Source: Incurvaria masculella (Eukaryota; Arthropoda; Insecta; Lepidoptera; Incurvariidae). From it: DNA of 64,000 nucleotides. The translations under genes were made by a program, and so were the position numbers. The notes beneath the pieces are model-generated. The model had not been told where the DNA came from and ran no database searches. It worked only from the letters and a program-made list of their open reading frames with translations. Positions 21,776-34,106 of the stretch are shown in pieces. The DNA lies in contig OX335659.1 of the NCBI GenBank assembly GCA_946894095.1, positions 6,145,501-6,209,500 of the forward strand, in the 5' to 3' direction. The stretch's first letter is position 1, and every line of letters starts with the position of its first letter.

Positions 21776-22215
21776 CTGTCAGTAATGTTATAAAATTTCA
21801 TATTTGCAATCTGATTTGAGACGGTAATATTATTTGTATTTATGTGCAACCGAAATCATTCGTCCTCGTATGATGGGTAAAATAATGAAGATATTCAAAC
21901 TTATATTTTGGATTTATAAATAATTAGCGTCCACCCCAAAATGTTTTACCAAATTAATATTTCACCGCTTTAATTTTCGGAACTAACTATGAAATATCCC
22001 TAAAGGTGTCAACAATACTCGTATGTAGACATACCTATATTAAAGTAAGCACATATAATATAGATAGAGAAAGGACTCAGGAGACAGGACGTCAGTTTCG
22101 GGTATCGCACGCACTTCCTGTAAGCTGTGATTGCCTCGAGCATCCGTCCGGCATTAGGGGCGCGCTCTATGTGAACATAATTTTATCGACATCTTTAATA
22201 AATTGAGACATTTAG
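21776..22215. other. No feature seen
   Basis: AT-rich, no frame or repeat recognised. Confidence 0.4.
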
Positions 22216-22370
22216 GGCTTTTTTCACCTACTGATGATACGGTTAATCGCCAAATATTAAGGGCCTTTCTTAGCAGCTTGCAATGAATACCAGTACAACA
22301 ATCAGCACTGTAGTAATAAAGGCCCTTTAAGCGTCTATTAAAATATATCAGCATTTGGTGAAAACCAGCC
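22216..22370. mobile_element. Foldback element, about 155 bp
   Basis: GGCTTTTTTCACC at the left and GGTGAAAACCAGCC at the right form the ends. The arms continue (TATTAAGGGCCTTTCTTA against AATAAAGGCCCTTTAAG). No coding capacity, no second copy noticed in the window. Confidence 0.65.
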
Positions 22371-25300
22371 ATAGTGTAAAGCCACAATTATACATGCAAA
22401 ACTTTGAACACGCTTACATCAGTCTATAGCATGATCTGGCGTGAGCATGCTCACAATCAGATTTTGGATTACTACATTTATGCGTAATTACGATATTACT
22501 CTATTTTTGAAGCTAAGAACACATAACCAATTGCATTTTTATAACACGTATACTAAGGGTAACACAAAAGATCATGACGAAACAAATTTTTTTGACGGTG
22601 TAACGCTTTGCTAGGTGACACATCAATGAGCTCCCCACTTTTACGAAAATTGTGTTCCACGAGCACAAAAACTAGAAAATATATTAAAAATAAATGAACT
22701 ATCCTCCACTTGATGTTTCCTTGCTTTGTGACTTGCATTATTTTATCAGTAGTTATTTGCTTGTAAATCTGATCCTACCGATTCAAGAGACAGATTGTTT
22801 CATTTGTGCATTGAATATAAATGTATATATTTATTTATTTATATCTGTAAATACTTGTATGTATCTATCTTTTAATAAAATAAATAATAAGCCTTTATTA
22901 CGTACGTTTATTTTATGAAAATATATTTTTTTTATTTTTCAATTTCATTTTAAAAATCTTTTTAAGATTCTTAATATATTCCTTCGTTTTTAGTGTTTGT
23001 TTGCCCGCCACACCGCACCTCTCCTACGTATCTAAGGTTGAATGTTAAAGAATGCCTCATGGAAATAATTTCGCCTTTTTGTAATCCATATTGGCTTGCA
23101 ATTAAGAATTGTTTCATTTCATTTTTATTTCACTTTAATGAGACGACAGTACGTGTGGGGGTTGTGGGTGGGCTTCAGTTGAAGTGTTAATGTTTAGTAT
23201 TTATTGCTCTGAATTTTGAGGTATTAATATCTAACATAGAGAATAATTCTTTGATCGACAAATTGATGTTAATGGCGCATATCTTGTAAGTACAGTTTTA
23301 ACATCGATAACATTATCACCGTTCCCATCCCTACCAGTCCACTCGACACATCCTCTGGGCGCGACATCAAAGCGGTCGCTTCACGATTATTACGGGGGCG
23401 ATATACTTCAAATTGGGTTATCGTAATCATATTCACCCGTACACATTCACATGCCTCGTACACTCACACCCCCATTACGCACTTCACACACCCGCACAAT
23501 CTCTGTGAACGCGTGCGGCCGGGTGCAATAACATTTATATTGTATGAAGCTGGGCTGCTTTACGACGTTATGAAGGTAAAACTGGGTCCCCAAATGGGTG
23601 GATGTAGAATTTAATGTAAAATATGCTCTGTAGGGTAATTCGAAGGTGCGGTGTACCTATCTTTATAAGGACCTTCGGCGGAGGTCTTGCTGCGATACTC
23701 GAACTTAGCTATATCGAGAAACGACCTCAGAGCCTCTATTACGCGTTACAAATCACTTATCGAAAAATTGCTAAGATCATTGATTCCGCAGACACCATTT
23801 AATAAGGGCAGGCATTTGAGGGTAAGTAAAAAAGGATGTCCTTGAATTTTTAAATTTGTGTAGATATAAGAAATTATGTAAATGGGTTGAAAATATGTAT
23901 TCAAACAAATGTAAAAATATTTTTCAAAATGATACTGTAATTTGAACAATCTCGATAGCTCATAGTAGGAAAATGTATTTGGCTTATCTGAGCACCTTTG
24001 TTTGGTCCTCAGCACAGCCACCCTACCGGATTTTCATTTAAAAAAATACATGCAATATGTCCGGTTACATAAATGTACACAATGTTGCTAAACATATTAA
24101 ATATGTACATTCTCATTTTAATAATATACTTACAATAATATCATAGAAATAACTTGCAGCCAACCCTTACGATGGTATAGACTACAAAACTTTAGATATT
24201 TATAATTAGAATAAAACAATAGTTATCAACCGAATGGAGATTAAGAGGTTTTTTCGCAATTTTGTATTTATTAGGATTTTTATTATGATGCTGAGTAATT
24301 TCTATAACGACCGTAGCCTATGCTGAAATAAACCAATATATTTTGAAGACAACTAAGATTGTAATCGCATAACAAATCTATGATCCACTTAAATTAAACA
24401 ATGAAAATAAAAAAACCTCAGTGAAAAAATATTAAATTCTATTTAGATATAACTACATATTACTTGTGTACAAGGTCCCAGAAGGAGTTCTGAGGCATGT
24501 GAAAAAGGTACTTGAAACAATGTACTTGACTATTGTAGACCACGAGCTAACACTCTATAATATAAACATCTTCATGAAATAATACTTAGGGCATTTTTAG
24601 AAACGCCGTTTATAAAAATATAAAAAAGGCAATATCCATTATTTAAAAATCACCGGAGTCCAGCTAAATCCTATATAGAATTACCGAAACGAACAGATTG
24701 AGCACCTTCACCACTAACGGTTTTACTGGGTCTAATTCAATAAGTCATTAATTGGAAATAATGCATTTTTGAAAAGTTTTATAAAAAAAAGTATTAAACA
24801 TGTGCCATCTTGTCAGTTAGTTAGAAACTAGTAGATATATGCGCTTCTCTCGTATATATATTCTCTGACTTCTCTCGTTATTAACACTATCCTCAACCTT
24901 CTGGCGATTTAGCGTGATAGTAAAAATGTACCCATATTTGATGAGAACTTTAAACCTATACTAAAATTTAAATTAGGGTAGGTTCTCAAGCTAGAAGCGA
25001 ACTTACATATTCAAATGCAGAGATTCAGCTCGAATTCTATTCAGGCGAAGTAGCATCCGAAAATTGCGCTCCTCGGTTACGGGCCATTCTTACGAGGATA
25101 ATGCGGTTATCAAAAAAAAATTTAGAACTTATAGTAATCAGACTTATAGGTATAAGTTATCGAAAAAATCAAAACGTTTTTTCAGAAAGACATTTCTTAA
25201 TTTGATTGAGGAAACAGGCACGAGCCATTGTATGGAACTAGATCACCTCATTATCCTCTTAAGATGACGTAATTATTTCAAACGCAAGCTCCAGGCTACG

Positions 25301-25759
25301 AGAACGTATCATTTGGGACGAGACGGTCTGCAATCTCGGCCCAAGCGGAATCACGTCCGATTCCGTTTGGGCCGTCAAGACAAGGCGCGGAGCGGCGCGG
25401 CGTCCACTCTTGTTTCGTACGTTTCTTCCATTTATTTGCCACGATCTCTCCAGGAGTAGCTAGGTTTGGCCGCACTAAATATGTCATTTTTAACTATACT
25501 CTATAAAACTTATAAACTTATTTTGTCTCAAGCTTTAATATTGTCGTATTGTATATTTTCGCGTTCTTTACGAATGAACTTATCTGATCCTTCATTTTAG
25601 TGAATGTCACGCTACGCTTCAAAGGACTAACGGCAAAAATGTATGAAGCCTGGACTCACACATAAACAGTGACGAGATCACTTTGAATATGCTTGTACTT
25701 TAATAAATATAAAGATTTAAACTGATTGTTGTAAATAGTTCATGAGGTTATTTTGCTCT
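22371..25759. other. Long AT-rich stretch without recognised features
   Basis: Both strands were read. There are only short frames without domains, a few poly-T runs, and mildly GC-richer patches at 23330-23520 and 25300-25460. No repeat matched other parts of the window. It is consistent with intergenic or intronic DNA. Confidence 0.4.
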
Positions 25760-26324
25760 AACTACCCTTCACTACATAGTATAAAACAAAGTCACTTTCT
25801 CTGTCCCTATATCCCTATATCCCTATATCCCTATGTATGCTTAAATCTTGAAAACTACGGAACGGATTTTGATGCGGTTTTTTTTAGGTAGATAAAGTGA
25901 TTGAAGAGGAAGGTTTATATGTATAATAACATCCATTAAATAGTGGAGAAATACTGTTATTGTTGATGTTGACGACATCACGTCAAAAATTACATTTTTT
26001 CCGCTTACGTTGCAAACGCAGGCTGAACCCTACGAGATTTATCAAAATAATGTACTAAGTATTGTACACATTGAAAAGGTCTACAGAAAACTCCGCGATG
26101 GTATATGTCTATCTCTTATGGATATCCCACAATAACATTTTTTTGTCATTTACTTTTGACGACAAATAATGGCTAATTTTTAAATCGATTTTAACCAATA
26201 CAGCATTAATCCTTATCCAATTAAATACCTTAAATACTTTGTTGATTTAATATTGATCTATATGGCCCTTAACAGCATATGATTTAAATGAATATTTTGG
26301 AAAATATTACAGATTTAAAAATTG

Positions 26325-26440
26325 CGGGACGTAGCGTTTACGGCGGTACCGGCCGGCCGGGGCGGCGGGAGCGTGCCTATAAATAGTGCGTCGGAGGCCG
26401 CGGTTCTCCCTATAGCACTTTGAATTTATTATTTCTCTTT
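26325..26440 (+). promoter_or_regulatory. GC-rich block with a TATA-like motif inside the Helitron-like element
   Basis: GCGGTACCGGCCGGCCGGGG, then CGGGAGCGTGCC and TATAAATA at 26378-26385, then GTGCGTCGGAGG. GC content is far above its surroundings. It resembles a core promoter, but no frame follows because a SINE is inserted directly downstream. It may be captured host DNA or part of the element. Weak evidence. Confidence 0.25.
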
Positions 26441-26845
26441 TTTTTTATATGACTTTTTCTTTTTTTTTATGTGACTGGACATGGATGGCTAATACCACAA
26501 GTTCTGTCAAGGCATTACCCAACACACCACATGGGAACTAGGTGCCATGCCAGGACCTTCCTTATATTGCACGGCTACATTGAACTGGATGGAAAACACG
26601 GACAATTTTCATTGCCGCTTTGACCATCGTTCATCCAATGCGATGGTACCAACCCGGGCGGGATAAACCCTACCACCTAGTAAGTAAGGAAGGGGACCTA
26701 CAGCTTAACGTGGAATCCGAACCACGGCCAGCCTCTCTCAACGGTCGAATGGTCACCCATCCAAGACCAGACCGGACCCAGCGTTGCTTAACTTCGGAGA
26801 GCGATCGCCGAAGGGTCGCGCCACTGGGCCACTGAGCCACTCAAA
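26440..26845 (-). mobile_element. SINE with a 5S-rRNA-derived head
   Basis: On the minus strand the head (about 26835 to 26751) reads CCGAAGTTAAGCAACGCTGG then GGTCTTGGATGGGTGACC. These are the box A and box C regions of the 5S rRNA internal promoter. It is followed by the body (TTCGGATTCCACG, GGTGGTAGGGTTTATCCCGC) and the tail (TGTGGTATTAGCCATCCATG), then an A-run (T-run at 26440 on the plus strand). About 400 bp. The body and tail are the same as in the tRNA-headed copies at 44398, 51845 and 55622. Confidence 0.85.
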
Positions 26846-27005
26846 TATCTAATAATCGTCTAACAATTATATCTAAGTTTTTTTTTTTTTTTAATATTTC
26901 AATGTAGGAACTCTACGTAGAAAGGGTTTATTTGTGTATCATTGTGTCACAAAAATATTTTTTTAAATGATATTATGCCCGTGCAAAGCGGGGACGGGCT
27001 GCTAG

Positions 27006-27288
27006 TTACTAATAAAAAAGATAGATGCCTAAATGCTTATTTTAAAATATGTACAGTAGATCGTCGATTATTGAAACGTCGCGTCGGTCATACGGCTTAT
27101 CCAAACAGCCTAAAACTAATTTATAAAAGATTTATGTCCTAAAAAAGTCCATCACAATCATAACAGCATTCTTACTTTGTCAGACTAAGGGTCTCTTCCA
27201 CCAAGTACTGAGCCTCTCTTACCATCTCGCAATCGATACTAAAAGCTCTTTAAGTGTCGATTAAAATAAAATAAATACGTATAATGAT
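27006..27288. other. No feature seen
   Basis: AT-rich, one short chance frame. Confidence 0.4.
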
Positions 27289-27537
27289 GTACAGTCGAAC
27301 AAAGAGTTAAGGATACACATCCGGTTTAATGAAAAGGTGAACACCCGAAATACTTTGACTTTTGGAAATAATTATAGTGTTGAGTATAGATTCAAACATA
27401 GTTGAGGATGTCTACTAGCTAATGAGTAAACAAAACCCTAACAAGATTGAATCGGAAGTTGTATTTAAACACCATTCATTTTTACGTTTAGCCGGAAGTG
27501 TATCCTTTTACCTTTGGTTGACTGTACTACATGCTTA
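27289..27537. mobile_element. TA-flanked MITE with CAGTC ends
   Basis: TACAGTCGAACAAAGAGTTA at the left and TTTACCTTTGGTTGACTGTA at the right, with inverted similarity over about 45 bases (GGATACACATCCGGTTTAA against TAGCCGGAAGTGTATCC). A TA next to CAGT-type termini fits a Tc1/mariner-type MITE. About 245 bp. Confidence 0.7.
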
Positions 27538-29380
27538 CATCTGTCGGAATAAAAAAATATATAACGGATCTCATAAAATATGTATGGTAACGTTATAAAA
27601 CTTAAATTCAAAATAAATGTTTATTAACAAATTTATAGAGGTCAATTACTCCGAAAAAAAAAACAATAATACGAACACCCATTCCAGCTGATTAGTTCAT
27701 ATAATCGGCGCTCTACTGTATATCAAAATGAAAATCAACTTCTTGTTTAGATAAGACTATGATAATTGGTTTATTTATCTTTTTCTCGAATACACTGCTT
27801 GATTTTGCATACTAAAAGATGGCACCCTACAATTTAGAATTTCATAATTCGGAGGAAAGTTTTGATATCACCCTAAATTGACACGTCGGAAACTTGCAAT
27901 GAAAGGGAATAGGCTTGACAAAGTGACAATATTCGTGTTTTAAGGAAATTGACTAGAAATCTCTCGTCTCTACAATTTTTTAATAAAATTAATTTTATCA
28001 AATCATTTTTTGACAGTCTCGCGCCAGCCTCGGCCTGACATTGTACAGAAAATATTTTTTTATTTTATTGTTTGCCCAGATAAAACCCTCCCCCTTTTTT
28101 AATATAATTTTGTTGGGTGCTTCCCTGATGCTGACTTTAATTATATCAAACTGAAATTCTGTTTTAAACATAATCTTCCCGCCACGTACGCTTATGCATG
28201 GCTGCGCCACCGAATTTATGTGCGGAAGCCCCAGTAAATACATTTGTTTTGACGTTTAACATGTGTATGTAACTAAGTACTTGATTATTTCCTGCCTTAA
28301 ATGTAGAACAAGAACTGAACATTAATTGACCTTAAACATAAATACATTTTTAAAACATCTAAAGTTTAAATGTAAAATATAATATCCCTTTAACTGTTTT
28401 ATAGCTTGTTGGTCTCTATGCTGCATTGGAAACCAAAAAATTAACCCCGTTACTTAAAAAATCGGGACAAAGAATAAAATTCAAGCTATTCCAAAAAAAA
28501 ACAGGACTGAATAACCCCTCCCAGCTGTCCATAAAAAATCATAAAACACTTAAAATAATATTGATAAGGCAACCTCACTTCTACACCCCACGACCGAACC
28601 ACCCTAAATCAAAAGACTCCCTACGTTAGGGATGTCCGTTCACACTATTGAAAGTGTATCGAAATTAATTCAGTGCATTACAAAATGCGTACATTCTTTC
28701 ATTAATTGAATATTGTTGCCTGGTCGATGCATAAAATACCATGTGAATTAAGGGAAAAGCTATCGTCGCTTGCTGTCGTTGGGATTTCTGGAACATTAGG
28801 AATAAGAGTGCATGCTGCTCTAGTGTGGCTGATTCTGGTGGTGTACTTTAGAGTCTTCAACTATAAAAAACGTTAGGTGCACGGATCTTATTTGAACAAC
28901 GAAAGCAGTACTTTTATATAAGATAAGATCAGTTTATAATAATGTATGTATACTAACAGCAACTGTCAGATTTTGTCAATTAATAAAATAGAAAAAAATA
29001 TTCTGAGAAATGCCTACCAATTTTTACAAAAAAAAACATTGATATGTTAACAATCAGCTTCATCAGCAATTTAATATTGTTGAGTGCAATCATCAATCGT
29101 TGATCCTGTTAATTCGGTTAAGCCGGACAAATGGAATCCTGCTATAACAATGGGCTTTTCACTGCCGCACATATTTAATAGCCTCCTTGGGAGCAACGTT
29201 AGGACAATAATTATATATGTCCGTTGGACTTACATCTTCCATGTTGTATACAAACTTATATGTATTGTTAATAGATCGTGACAATTTTTTTTATTTGCGG
29301 TATTTGAAACTATAAAATATATTATGCCATAGCGTAAACTGAAATGTAAAAACAGCTAAATTTCAGTCTTGTAGCAAGTC
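27538..29380. other. No gene seen
   Basis: AT-rich. A 67-codon frame at 28426-28629 is rich in Lys, Thr and Pro but has no recognisable domain, and its composition follows the local A-richness. Nothing else supported. Confidence 0.4.
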
Positions 29381-29655
29381 CATGTACCATGGTTCGGAGC
29401 CCATGTTAAACTGTAGGTCCGCTTACTAGTTGGTAGGGTTAAGCCCGCCCGGGATGGTACCACCACATTAGATGAAACTATGGTTGAAGCGGCAATAAAA
29501 CATCGTCCGTATTTTCTATCCAGCTTAGTGTAGCCTTGCTCATAAAAGGGAAGGTCCTGGCATGGCACCTAATTCCTTCGGGAATGTGGTGTATTAGGCT
29601 AGTATCATAACGGTAGTTGTGCAGTATTAGCCATCCATGTTAGGTTGCATAAAAA
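29381..29655 (+). mobile_element. SINE, 5' truncated
   Basis: Body and complete tail: CCATGGTTCGGAGCCCATGT, GGTAGGGTTAAGCCCGCCCG, TCCTGGCATGGCACCTAATT, TTAGCCATCCATGTTAGGTT, then GCATAAAAAAG. The tRNA-like head is missing. Confidence 0.85.
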
Positions 29656-30249
29656 AGTCCTAAGTCAAGTTTTGGAGCGGCATATCTTTAAACACTTTCA
29701 TATTCCCAATGTTTTGCTGCATTTTCCTTCTTTGCCCGGCAAAACTTTTCCGATTATAGAAATCCAGAATATGTTTTTCAAAAGTGGAAAGGTATCCTTC
29801 CGAATTTTTTTTATGTACGAGAACCAATCCATGCATTTTCAGAAAGATTAAATAAATATTGTATATTTGCGAAATATCGATAGTCGATAGGCACGTCTTG
29901 TATCGTGGGCGCGGCTCTAGTTGCTATTCTTGGCCTGTGGCCTAATCTCCCCGATCGTTAGGGTTTCAGCGGGGGAGTGACGAATGGGTCGTTTATTGGG
30001 CAAATGTCATAAAAATACTTTCGGAGCATCCTCTGTGTGCGCGGTTATTGTTGGGGCTCGGCGTTGTTTGTTCACAGAATTGCGTTACGCAAAATCGATA
30101 GGTCGCCTCTCTCGTGTGACGCGCATCAATATATCGTCATCTTCTTTCCATCTACTAAAAAAAACATTCCCAATGCGTGTTTGTGTTGCAGTGAAATGGA
30201 AAGATCGGTGATTAAGCTAAATCCCTAGATAGTTAGCGAAATTTTTAAC
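29656..30249. other. No gene seen
   Basis: A short GC-richer patch at 29890-30120 carries overlapping frames on the plus strand (29984-30211 and 30037-30228) without recognisable content. Confidence 0.4.
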
Positions 30250-30358
30250 ACTGATGTCCTGGCATAGCACCATTTTATATCGGGAATACGGTGTGTTCAT
30301 GACAGTATCATGACAGTAGATTTAGCGTTAGCCATCTAGGTCCAGTTGTATGAAAAAT
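30250..30358 (+). mobile_element. SINE tail fragment
   Basis: GATGTCCTGGCATAGCACCA, GGAATACGGTGTGTTCATGA, AGCCATCTAGGTCCAGTTGT: a diverged copy of the last 110 bases of the SINE. Confidence 0.65.
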
Positions 30359-31436
30359 CTGTACAGACAGCTGACTTTGCTCATACGTCGTAACATTATT
30401 TTTTAAATGTTCATATTTGATTTTAGATGAGTTTGGTAATTAATATTAATGTAAGTCCCGAAACCAACACATATGTGAATGATCCCCCCCTAAGTACCTG
30501 AAAAAAATTTACAAAAAATCGGCTTCAGCTGCTTGTCTTATTTTTTACTTATCTTAAAACTTATGTATTTTTAACGCAATTTTATTGCTTATCACACCGA
30601 ATTCCTGGAGGAACTTGCTAAGATCTTTGAGACTAGAAGAGCCTCTCTAAATGTTTGATGTTATTTATCAATAAGTCAGCTGTAACTATGCCGAATTTCT
30701 CTATTCGCCTGAAAGATATGAAATACAATATATCCTCTCGGAACGTGTACGGATAATGTGTTCGCTGAATATCTTCCTCGTATCGGTAACCAAGCGACCG
30801 ATCCCATAAAGGAAAGTTGATATATCCCCTTAAGGAGACAAGTGGACGGTCATAGCTCTTATTGATTCAGAAGTTTTGCCCGTTACTACTGAATGATACC
30901 GAGTTTCACTCGGAATAAAGTCACAATTCGTTTGCACCTTCACGATAAGGCGGTTTCTGCACCTACATAGATCTTTCTGCTTTATAGGGAGGTTGAAAGC
31001 CTCTACTGTCAGTTCGATATGTTTGAGTATAACAAATATAAACCAACCCTCACTTGTCTATAATCATCCTAATAGTTAAAATCAAATTGCGTCTGCGCAT
31101 ATAAAACCAATTAAACATTATAACGGGTGCCTTTTCTGCATGCCTCCCGAGCATAGATATTCGATCCCTAGAACGTTAAGATTCGATCCATTATCAGCAG
31201 CACGTTCTATTTCGATAAAAATATAAAATCGTTTAATTTCGTTAAAATTTAATTTTTAACGCCTTTTTGACATAGTAAATGTTCCGTGTTAATGTTTCAT
31301 GAAAAAATATTTATTTATGTTTTGTTTAACCGAGTTCACTATTTTTTAGTTTGATTGAATAAACAATAACATTTACAACAATGTCAATGTGACTTGATTG
31401 ATTTATTGTTTTTGATTTAATTTTGTATAATATATC
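30359..31436. other. No feature seen
   Basis: AT-rich to average. No repeat or coding frame recognised on either strand. Confidence 0.4.
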
Positions 31437-31500
31437 TAAGTGTAGCCTCTAAAATGTAATTGATTGTGATGTATTCTTTATAAGATTTATTTATATTTCT
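31437..31500 (+). repeat. Repeat pair with 34863-34930
   Basis: AAGTGTAGCCTCTAAAATGT followed by AATTGATTGT and GTATTCTTTATAA recurs in the same orientation at 34863. About 65 bp, nature unknown. Confidence 0.6.
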
Positions 31501-31749
31501 AAATCTATGAGCATACTTTATATAAAATGTCATTAAGAAGTGTAAAGAAAAAAAAATGTTCTAAATATGCACACTTGCTTGAGAATAATACTAAACTATT
31601 TAACATGCTTTTATAAGGCGAAGTTTCTTACATATACTTCTTAAAATTAAAAAATGTGTGAAATATTAAAACCATTACATTTTACGAAAGGGTATACAAG
31701 TATGTACCATGTGTTAAATGTTTAAGATAAATAGATAAGAACTGATCTT

Positions 31750-32085
31750 TCTCAGCACCGATATCTTAAAACTAATTGCCTTCGACAAATACGTGCGAGC
31801 AACAAAAGAAAGGAACCCATCCGCACGAAAGTTGCTCGCAATAAAGGAAGGCTTTCGGTGTTTTGGACTCGAACGGCGCGCGAGGGTTGCCGGGGGGTCG
31901 GCAAGAAAAATGCGAGCAGAGATGGGGAGTGGAAGCGATAAAAGTTTCGCCGACTGAAGTGACGGGACAAATTACTTGTCCGAGCTCCGCGCCCCGTCCC
32001 CCCTTCCCGCCTCAGACCGAACCAGGCCGCCGCTGTAGCTATAGTGGGATAGTGGTATGGGCTTCTATTGTTAATTTGTTTCATA
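31750..32085. other. GC-rich block with opposing chance frames
   Basis: 31860-32040 is GC-rich (GCGCCCCGTCCCCCCTTCCC). A 110-codon minus frame (31752-32084) and an 89-codon plus frame (31863-32132) overlap. Neither shows a recognisable domain; the minus frame is Arg/Ser/Leu-rich as expected from composition. Possible promoter or first exon. Confidence 0.3.
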
Positions 32086-32089
32086 TTGC

Positions 32090-32340
32090 CGAACGTGGAT
32101 GGATAATAGCGCGGACAGGGTCACGATATTAGACCATCATACCGTATTCCCGAAAGAACACCGTATTCCCGAAAGAGAACCGTATTCCGCCCAATAGAGA
32201 GGAACTCACAGTTTTGCGTGTATTCCGAAAAACCACGATATTAGAACATTACACCGTATTCACGAAAGAGAACCCGCCCCATAGATAGGAACTCGCAGTT
32301 TTACTTGTATTCCGACGGCACTTTTTATTAATAACTTAGA
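32090..32340 (-). mobile_element. Diverged SINE tail with internal duplication
   Basis: GAACGTGGATGGATAATAGC starts a reverse SINE tail. Then CCGTATTCCCGAAAGA is repeated (32141, 32160, 32181-like), and a larger block (CGATATTAGA to TGTATTCCGA) appears twice at about 105-bp spacing. Confidence 0.5.
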
Positions 32341-32374
32341 AACGATAAAGAAATATACAGTAGTAGGTATTAAG

Positions 32375-32475
32375 AGTGGTGTGTTGGGCTAATATTATGA
32401 CGACGGGTGTGGGTTCCACATCCATTTACGAAAAATAGGTTGTGTGGTAATAGCAATTCATATCCATTTCCATAA
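32375..32475 (+). mobile_element. Two SINE tail scraps
   Basis: GTGTGTTGGGCTAATATTAT and GGTTGTGTGGTAATAGCAAT both match the SINE 3' region. Heavily rearranged. Confidence 0.45.
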
Positions 32476-32554
32476 ATCTGCGTCATGTTGGTAGACTTTT
32501 AGGTCACATTCTCGATATTATCTTAAATTAAAAAAATTTTTTGCAATGTAAGAT

Positions 32555-32775
32555 AATACTAGCTGAGGCACCCGGCTTCGCTTGGGTCTATGTCGTTTTA
32601 GACAGATTTGGGGCTGAACCTTACATTTTTCTAGGATCAAAAGTATACTATGTATCAATACACGTATGTAATAAACGTGTTTTATTCCATCCAAATCAGT
32701 TCAGCTATTTTTGCGTGATTGCCTAACAAACATCAAATATCCAAACATACAAATTTTCACATTGATAATATAAGT
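32555..32775 (+). repeat. Dispersed repeat of a type common in Lepidoptera
   Basis: AGCTGAGGCACCCGGCTTCG opens it, CCAAATCAGTTCAGCTATTT and GCGTGATTGCCTAACAAACA lie near the end, and it closes with ATTGATAATATAAGTG. It resembles the repeat at 11405 in overall plan. Confidence 0.6.
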
Positions 32776-34106
32776 GCGACATTGGAGTAGCTGTCACTCG
32801 TTTTCTGTTACAAATACATTGAAAATCATACGCATTGATAAGTTTATATAACCTACCTACCTACATATCCTTTGAATATTACATAAAATGTTTTTAGGAC
32901 AATTTTAATAATTGTTTTATGTTGTGCTCCGAATGACATATAAAGGTAATCATACCAGACAACTATTAATTTATTTGAAGAAATCACAGAGCCAGGTACA
33001 TACACAACAATTGCCAAAAAAACCAAAACAATATACATTAAACTAGCCTACACTATGAATTCTCACTGAAACACATTGGAATATTAAGAACATATAGGCA
33101 TTCATCAAGATACATTAATAATAAGTTACATTGTTTGAGAAAATAATTAAAGTACGTATGTAAACATTAAATGGTCTCTGGTACATTAATTAATGTTTAT
33201 AAACCAATCTAAGTGTTGCGAAACATTTCCCATTAACGTTTTGCACTAGCTTGCTTATGCCATATTTTTTCACCGGTGGCGTATGCATACCGATAATGGA
33301 ACATTTCCAAGGACAAATAGACTGACACGACAATCTGTAATTTATGATGTTGGGCATTAAACATTCAACTGACTCAAACTTTATTTTTAGTTAAAGAAAT
33401 TCAAGAGAATCTTTGTTCAACAACAAACTCATCTCCACTTACTGTTTAAACTTGGAAAACTTGGACATTTGGCGGCTGCATTCAGTTTATTACCACCGCT
33501 TTCACAGTGATACTTCTTCCTTCAGAGTGATACTATTACTTCTGACACGAAATTATTCTTTTGTTGCTCCTCCTGTATAAGGTTTCTTACGGTTGTATTG
33601 ACTGGTGTTTTGAATACGTCCAAGTTACTCAAGTATTGGAACACAGCTGCAAAGAGAATTGAGGATCTCAGCGCAACTACGTAACTTTAAGCATTAAATC
33701 GTTTATTCCAGTTGTGCTGGACTTGTCTCGCCGTAGTTCTAGCTCTAAATCCCAGACGGCTGGCTGCCTCCTAAGGAAGACGTGTCGCCTGTCCAGAGCG
33801 GACTCGGAAAAGTCGTACTTCGGAGGTGAATTCTGAGACGCGAAATTTATGAAATAATGCCGACGGTATCTTCGCAGAGAATCGCAGGCGTCTCAAAGAA
33901 AGGAGTAAAGTGAAATAGCGGGGTGGGTCGGACAGACTCACGGACAAAGGCAGCGTAGGTAATTGTGAGAATGTATAAAGACACAGCTTAAACCTGCAGC
34001 GGAGTTGGTAGTGAAGGTTAGGTTAGGTAATTTTAGGAGGAAGGGAGATCCTTATTGTGATTAAGGAGGATAATAAAGGGGTAGTGAGTTCCTTTTAGCA
34101 TAATAG
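32776..34106. other. No gene seen
   Basis: AT-rich to 33560, then a GC-richer stretch at 33700-34060 without a usable frame. Two TTAGG-like units at 34014-34030 are isolated and not telomeric. Confidence 0.4.

Larger units (their letters stand above)
25760..27005 (+). mobile_element. Helitron-like non-autonomous element with nested SINE
   Basis: The 3' end has a GC hairpin, GCCCGT at 26977-26982 pairing with ACGGGC at 26994-26999, then TG and CTAG at 27002-27005, followed by T. This is the classic Helitron 3' layout (hairpin a few bases before CTRR). The 5' region (CTTTCTCTGTCCCTATATCC, then CTTAAATCTTGAAAACTACG) is one I recognise from a high-copy lepidopteran repeat. The exact 5' end is not fixed. 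No Rep/helicase is encoded. It is interrupted by the SINE at 26440-26845. Confidence 0.65.

Noticed and set aside
25806..25834. CCCTATAT short tandem as a telomere or satellite seed
   Set aside because: Only about three units, and it is a known variable part of the Helitron-like repeat.
26751..26835. Functional 5S rRNA gene
   Set aside because: Only about the central half of 5S rRNA is matched, on the minus strand, with an insertion, and it is fused to a SINE body.
34014..34030. TTAGG-like units suggesting insect telomere repeat
   Set aside because: Only two units, isolated; not a telomeric array.
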